From assembly GCF_041296385.1 (NCBI RefSeq), contig NC_091022.1:24261967-24325966 (forward strand): a stretch of DNA of 64,000 bases. The letters are read 5' to 3'. The position numbers were made by a program, and so were the translations under genes. The notes under the pieces are model-generated. The model saw only the letters and a list, made by a program, of their open reading frames with translations, was not told the origin of the DNA and searched no databases. Shown piece after piece: positions 57,661-64,000 of this stretch (its first letter is position 1; every line of letters begins with the position of its first letter). The DNA comes from Aphelocoma coerulescens (Eukaryota > Chordata > Aves > Passeriformes > Corvidae).

Positions 57661-60600
57661 CTGCTTTCCTGGCTGATTTCTACCCATTTTCAAGAAGGCA
57701 AATTTGACAGAGGAAATAAAGACTTTTTTTGCAGCAGGGCAAAGTTTATCTAACTCAGGGGCCAGGAGGAGGATGACAGGCAGACAGCTGAGGAGAAGCA
57801 GGTCAGAGTATCAAGCTGTGAATGACCTTGCTTTTTTCCCCTCCCTGTTCCTTAATCCTGGCTATTAGCTCTTCTGTCTGGGGCACAGATGATTATTTCC
57901 AGAAGCCCCAGCCATTTGTAAAGAAGCAAAACATTTTCATCAAACAGAGAATCGCTCATGAGAAGAGAAAACAACCAACAGCACAGAAAACAGTGGAACC
58001 AACTTGTCAGGTTCAAGCAGATTGAGAGTACTGGGGAGTGATGTGACACAGAGTGAGTTCAGGGGACTTGCTGCTGTGCTTCATGCCTGGATGCCCAGCT
58101 CACATCCAACTGCAGAACCTCCCACTGGTGCTGCTGATAGCATTGCTCTGGCAGCTTGCGTGGAGACCAGTGCATCAGCTCTGGGGATGAGGAGATCTTT
58201 GTGTCAGGGATGATGTTAAGTGATGGGTTTTTTTAAGGTGATGAATGGGGGTGGGCTTGTTTCCATTTCACCTTGGTTGACAGCAAGCAGATGGTGAGTG
58301 AAAAGCAACTGGTTGTTGACTGTGACTGCTGTGGAAATGTTCAGCTTGGTTCCTCAAGAAGCTTCAGGTGCAGAGTCAGTGTCTGCCTTCATTTACAAAT
58401 AATGCAAACATTTGGGTCATGGGAGTGAGCAGAATTCAGTGACGCCCGAACCAAGAGGAGCCCGGTGTGGTCAGCAATATGGGCAAAAGAGCAATTCTTT
58501 CCACTTCAAAATAGATCACATTTGGTCTGAACTCTGGTGGCACACCACAGTGTCTCTGTGGAAAGGGTTTTCAAATCAGAAGTTCACTTTCATGTATTTT
58601 AACATTTTTGGAGAAGTGGCAGCTCAGGGCAGAGTAGAAATCCATCCTGACTCCATCCACAGAGCAGCTCCTGTAGCCAGAGAAAATTCCCTTTGAACTG
58701 CTCACAAGACTGTACCTGCAGGGAGACAAATACTCCAGATGCAAATATGAGGGAAAATACAAAATTACTCAGGGCCCAGTTGAAGGTGTTCCACATGTTT
58801 AGTGGGAAAACTGACACACGTGTGATTCCAGGAGCTGGGCCATGACAGACTAAGCTTTGATGTGGAGGGTGCTCACCTGGCAGAGGAGCCACAGTGGACA
58901 GGGATTAAACGGTCAGCAGTGCTAAAAGGGGTCTTGCAGGGCTCTGACCACGCTCAGGCTTTGCTTTATGCTCATGCTGAAGGACAGAGATTATCTCCCA
59001 GCAGGTCCTGGGAGGTTTGGTCTCAGGAAAATTTATGGGGTGGTGTCAGTAAGCAAGAAAATCAACCCCTGGCTCTAACACTCATGGCATATAAAATATT
59101 CTATTTTTTTTCCTGAATGAGGGTGAGGTGGCTCTTGATCTCTCTTTCCAAGTCATGAGTGATAGAATGAGAGGAAATGCCTCAAGTTGTGCCAGTTATT
59201 CCCAGCATATGGGAGCCTAATGAAGTGGGAGGTTCAGCTAGTGAAGAACGTAGGCCAGTTCCCCAACTACCAAATAAAAATACGGATGGAAAATGAGTGC
59301 AAAAGGGGATGATAATTTGGACCCAATCAGCCTGTGGACAGTCTCAAAAGTAATCTTTTCACTTTCATCCCACTGGTTTTCTGAGGGATTGTGATGAAGA
59401 GGGTGTCTTATCCCACAGCAAGCACAGCCAGGAATGTAGAGGAGCTTGTATGAAGCATCACCAGTATTTGTCTCCCACTGAAATGTAGTTTGGAGGAGTC
59501 ATTAAGCAAAGAACTGCAGGGAGACATGACTTTTGCACAGCTTCTCATGGCCATTTTGAAGTTGGTGATGCACCCACCAGGCACAGGGATGGTTCCACAC
59601 TACTTTTGATCTAGGGATCTCCTGGAAGAGAAGACATCTCCAGCTGGGATGGCAGACCATCAGAGACTAACGCTGCCCAGATCAGTTCTTAAAGCCAAAA
59701 AGTGCATTGCCTTAATCAGAACAACACAATGCATGTCCAGGGAAATTATGCTGCTTATTATTCATCTTACATAACGGAGGGGACAGTGGTGTTTCCTGGA
59801 AGAGGGAACCGAGTCCGTGACTGTGCAGGGAGAAGAGCCCAGCCTGACCAAGAAGCAGGGAAAAACCATGGACATGGGCCATGGCTCAGGCTAAGCAGTG
59901 CCTCAGGGGAGGAACAAGGGGTGCAAAAGGGCAGCAGGGCAGCTGCTCCGAGCCAGTCTGTCCACAAAGCCATAGTGCAGCTTAGTGGTTCGAGCCCAAA
60001 ATAGCCTGCTTGTCCAGCGAGACACCCTGTCCAAATCGGCCGGCGCGTTTATTTAAGGAGACACTAATTTCCTTCGGCCCGGCTTCCCTGGCTTCAATGA
60101 CCGAATAATCACCTGTCAAGTGGCTTACATGGTGACAGACAGGAGGAGGGAGTGCAGAGCAATGAGGAATCATCGCTCCAGGTGATTTTTAATATCCAAG
60201 AGGCAGTGGCAGACAGGAAAGTGATGGAAGAGTGTGGACACTGGCAACACATCTGTCAGGAGCTGCCTGTCCCGCAGGCAGACAGATGGGCTTTTCAGCA
60301 CGTTTCATCAGGAGACTAACCTGCAATATGGCATGAAAGGGGAGAGAAGCACCAAAGGGTGAAGACCTGTCCAAGGGGGGCAGGGCAGCACAGTGTCCCT
60401 GCAGTCAATGGGGGCTCAAAGAGATTGACTGATCTCTTCTCATGAAGAGATTGGCAGGAACTGGGCTGGATGGGGCCCAAATAATTACAAATTTTAGCTA
60501 GGTTTGTGTAAGAAGGGTAGGATGTTTGGGCAGTGCTTGTGGGCTGGGGTACACAGTCTCCCTGCTCTCTTTGGGGGCAGGGGTAGCAGGAGGGGATTTT

Positions 60601-63600
60601 CAGAATATGAAGAGCTGCTCATGTAGTTCTTGGTTTCTTGCTACTGGGGTCTTTTTTACATAGCCAGCAAAAAGACTGGGATTAACTCGCTCCCACGTGG
60701 ACTCAGTTATACCTTCCTTATCTTCAGGTGCTCCTTTGGGAGCTTTGTTCCAGTCTGCAGGTCTGGGTGGCTTTGAGGATCCTGCACCCCAAGCTCTGGT
60801 TCTGAACTATCCTTGCAGTGCAGTGCAAGGTGCTGTTCCCAGGGTCTCCACCTGCTTCCCTAATCCATAGCCTCAGCTGTGAGGTGTAAGGCAAGAGGAC
60901 TGTGAAGGCAAAGTTCCCTGGATGCTCCCAGACATGTGCTGTGTTTGCTGCTTGTACCATGCTCCAGCTCAGGAGATAAGCAGTGTGCTTTGTCTATACA
61001 GGCTGTCCAAGATATGGCCCACGGGGAGCATCTGAACATTGGCTTTTAATGCAGCTGAGAGGAAGTGTTGCCCTGAATCCCAAAATCCAGTGTTTTGTTT
61101 CAAACAGTGGCTGAGACACAGTGAATCTCTAGTTACTCATTGCCATGGCATACCCTGAATTTGCCTGGCAAATATCAGAATGACCATTTCTATTGAGATA
61201 TTCTTCCAGAAACAGATCCCCTCCTTATTTTTTTAAGGAACACCTCAATTCCTGCCATGACTTTGGGACACCACAGTTATTATTTATTTCTTTTTCCCTT
61301 TACAACCATCCAGGGAAATATGTTCACATTTCAGGGCTGAATGTACCTTGGAAGGAGATTTTCTATTTCATTACCCTGCTCAGCACCTCTGAGAAGGTAT
61401 GATAAGAAGTGAATTCTTCCCTCGCTCTTATTTCTGGCAGGCAATAAGATATGAGGAAAAAAAATCTAGAAACACCCCTTGCTACTTTAGATTTATTTTT
61501 ACTTGTTTCTCTGGGCCTGATTTATCATTTTGCCTTAACTGGGTTGTCAATGGACCTGACATCAGCACCTGTCTGCTCCTCCTGTTCAGGTGTTGGGGCT
61601 CCCTCCACCTCTGCTCCCAGCTTGCTTTCCCTCAGGAGCATCCAGGCTGTTGGTGCTCTCTGCCACCCAGTCTGCTTTTGTTTCCAACTCAACTGTGATC
61701 AGCAAATGCACAAATATAGATGTTAGCGTGACTATTTACTGAAGGGATTAAGTGTCCTTCCACCTCCTCTTTTTTTGGTTACTTCTATCCTATTACCTTA
61801 TAGAGCTCCAGTTAAGCCCCTTTCGCCAGTTAAATGGGTGCTGTCCTGCCCCTCACCTGAGAGCAGGACCTGGACCTTGACCTCCAAAACTGGTTTTTCT
61901 CTTTTGGGAGCTGAAAGAAAATGTGTGTTTTTATCTTACTCCTGATACAAACCTGAATTATCTTTTTGTTCAAATAAAACTTCCCCAACTGTCCCCTACG
62001 TGAAAAGCAAACTGAGCTGGTCCCAGCCAAGAGATTCTCCTGGTGGACTGGTGTCAGTATAACAGAGCTTCTTGCATCTGTGTCCTGCTGGTGCCATTAG
62101 CATTGAAAAATACTCTTAATTACATCAGGATCACGCTCCCATGGCCTGCAGATGGATGATCCTAGGGAAGGCTACAGGCACCTTACCTTCTTCAAGGGTC
62201 CTGACATTGATTTCTCCTCTGGGAAAGTTGTTGTTACCAAATGCAGGACTTGAGAAATTGGAATCCCTTGTTCCCTGAATGTTTGGGGGCTGGATGGGTC
62301 CTTCTGGCTCAGAAAATATTTTTTCCTGAGTTTTGATGTTACTTTGCCAAACAGCTCCAGTGCTGCTCTGAATGCATGGGTGTGTAAATCAGAGAGATGT
62401 GGGTAGGAATAAAGGAGTTGAAAGATGAGTGAAATCAATAGAAACACAAGTGTGGTGTAGACAGACCAAAGTCTTTCAATGTGTTACCCTCTTGTTCCAC
62501 TTGAGGGTCTGTTGGCTGGGACCTTGTCTAAGACTCCAGAAGTAATGGGAGGAAAAGCTCCTGCCTGATTACAAAAGGATTTGTTCAGCTACCATCACTG
62601 TATCTCTGTATTTCTCTGTGTATATCCAAACCCTGCTGCCTGTAATAGGATCTGGCCAAGGGGAGGGTGTTCTGACCCTGAGCAGAGCACACATTCCTCC
62701 CCAGAGCACCTGCCTTTCTCTCAGGTCTATTTCTGTCCTCCAGTGTCCTTTCATCCCCACTTCCAGGGGATGCTCTGACTCTGTTTTCTGCTCTTCTTCT
62801 TTTTTTTTTTTTTCTTAGTGCTAAATAAGCATTTTACTTTAAAGTGAGAAGACAGGGGTGAGCAGAAAGGTTAAACCAGTGACTCTGGCACCTAGTGAGA
62901 AACCCATTCCCATCCACACTGGGGAGTGTATTATTCTGACAGTTGTTCCAGGTCGCTTCACTTCCTCATTCCCTTTGGGGAGCTGGCAATATTATTAGAT
63001 TTGCATCTGGTTTGCAGATGATTTTGCACATCTGGTGCCTGTCTCATAAGGTTCTTCATAGCTCCCAGCTCGCAGCATGACAGGAGGGACTGTGCACTGT
63101 GTGGTGCCACAAAACAATCAGGGGGCTCAGGATCACCAGCTCCAGGCCCTTTCTGCTGTTTGGAGTGCATGACACAGGTAAAGAGAGGACTTGATCCTAA
63201 GCACCAGTCCCACACACAAGCTTAGCTCTAGGCAGTGTATCCAAAAGCTTTTGAGGAGACCTAGGTGTCTCCTGGAAGTTGTGTTTGAGTTCAGACCCCA
63301 CTATCAGCAGGTTTTTGATTTGGGGGCACAAGTTCTGCTGCTTTTTTGGGGGGAGGGGAAATAGGACTTTTGGCAGGGTTTGGGTGACCCAGCTGTTGGG
63401 GAAGGCAAATTCTGGGAAACAGTCCTGGGGAGAGGCCAATGACAAATGACAGCATACAAGAAGTGCCAGGGTGTTCATCTTAGGGGCAGCTGGTGGCATG
63501 TTGGTTCCTGTGCATCATGGGGTCAAATTCATTCTGAAAGCATCTCCCTGGAGCTGACATTAGGGGTGCTCATGAGGTATGGACTGCTGACAGTACATCT

Positions 63601-64000
63601 GACCCCTGTCACCTGCCAGAAAGTGGGATGAGCCTGACTGGGGACAGAGCCCTCAGGGAATATCTGTAAGCCCTACCCTGCCTGCTCATGAGGGTGAGGA
63701 AGTGTCACCTGCACCCTGTGCCCATGCCAAGGCTCCATCCTTGTGGGTGTGGGAAGTGCTTCTTGGCTCTGCAGCCGTTGTGCTGGGGCTTGTAGCTGCA
63801 GAAAGACTCTCTTCATGGTCACCAGGCTTTAACAGGGCTGGAGCTTTCCTCCCTTGGCTTCTCAGCTGTTCAGGCCACTGTGGAGATCTGACTCTGTGCT
63901 CTCCTTTTCCCAGCTGACCACTTCAGTACAGGCTGGTGCAGCTGTGGAGCTGCAGCTTTTTCAAGGCAGACTCTCCCCCAGTGTCTCTTCCTTGCACCCA

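Larger units (their letters stand above)
54179..64000. other. Gene-free region, right part
   Basis: I see no supported exon, RNA gene or intact mobile element up to the window edge. Contents worth noting are an ATA trinucleotide run at about 56467-56486, the reverse MIR-like fragment near 57.6 kb, a CpG-bearing block at 60.03-60.19 kb and a poly(T) stretch near 62800-62815. Short open frames on both strands look random. Confidence 0.6.

Overview
The window looks like nuclear DNA from a bird, or at least a sauropsid. Genes are split into short exons with canonical GT-AG junctions, the promoters are CpG-rich, introns are compact, and there is no sign of Alu or L1 elements. The only interspersed repeats I could recognise are a few decayed MIR-like SINE fragments. 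The species cannot be named from the sequence. Three protein-coding genes can be reconstructed exon by exon.

Bases 1-90 carry overlapping polyadenylation signals followed by a GT-rich stretch, as expected at the 3' end of a plus-strand gene. By synteny this is probably TSPAN1, which lies tail-to-tail with POMGNT1 in mammals. From 1462 to 12893 on the minus strand lies a complete POMGNT1 in 21 coding exons (659 residues), plus a probable noncoding first exon near 13.8-13.9 kb. It encodes the Golgi enzyme that extends O-mannose on alpha-dystroglycan. A GC-rich CpG island at about 13.45-14.45 kb separates it from the head-to-head gene LURAP1 (plus strand, 14112-18023, two coding exons, 299 residues), an adaptor linked to MRCK/myosin-18A actomyosin flow and to NF-kB signalling. 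Its likely polyadenylation signal is at 19956.

Between 27.7 and 39.1 kb, on the minus strand and convergent with LURAP1, lies a third gene that I cannot match to any named family. Three coding exons join in frame to give a 215-residue membrane protein: a short N-terminal hydrophobic segment, an ectodomain of about 90 residues with N-glycosylation sequons, one clear transmembrane helix and a 66-residue tail. A probable noncoding first exon sits in its own CpG island (38.7-39.65 kb). This is the most interesting object here.

The rest is noncoding as far as I can tell: 20-26 kb, the 10-kb last intron of the unknown gene, and all of 39.7-64 kb. It contains AT-rich, homeodomain-site-rich blocks that look like conserved noncoding elements, a degenerate minisatellite of about 0.9 kb (53.25-54.18 kb), simple repeats and MIR-like fragments. 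Neighbouring-gene statements rest on known mammalian gene order. Exon boundaries are read directly from splice sites and reading-frame continuity.
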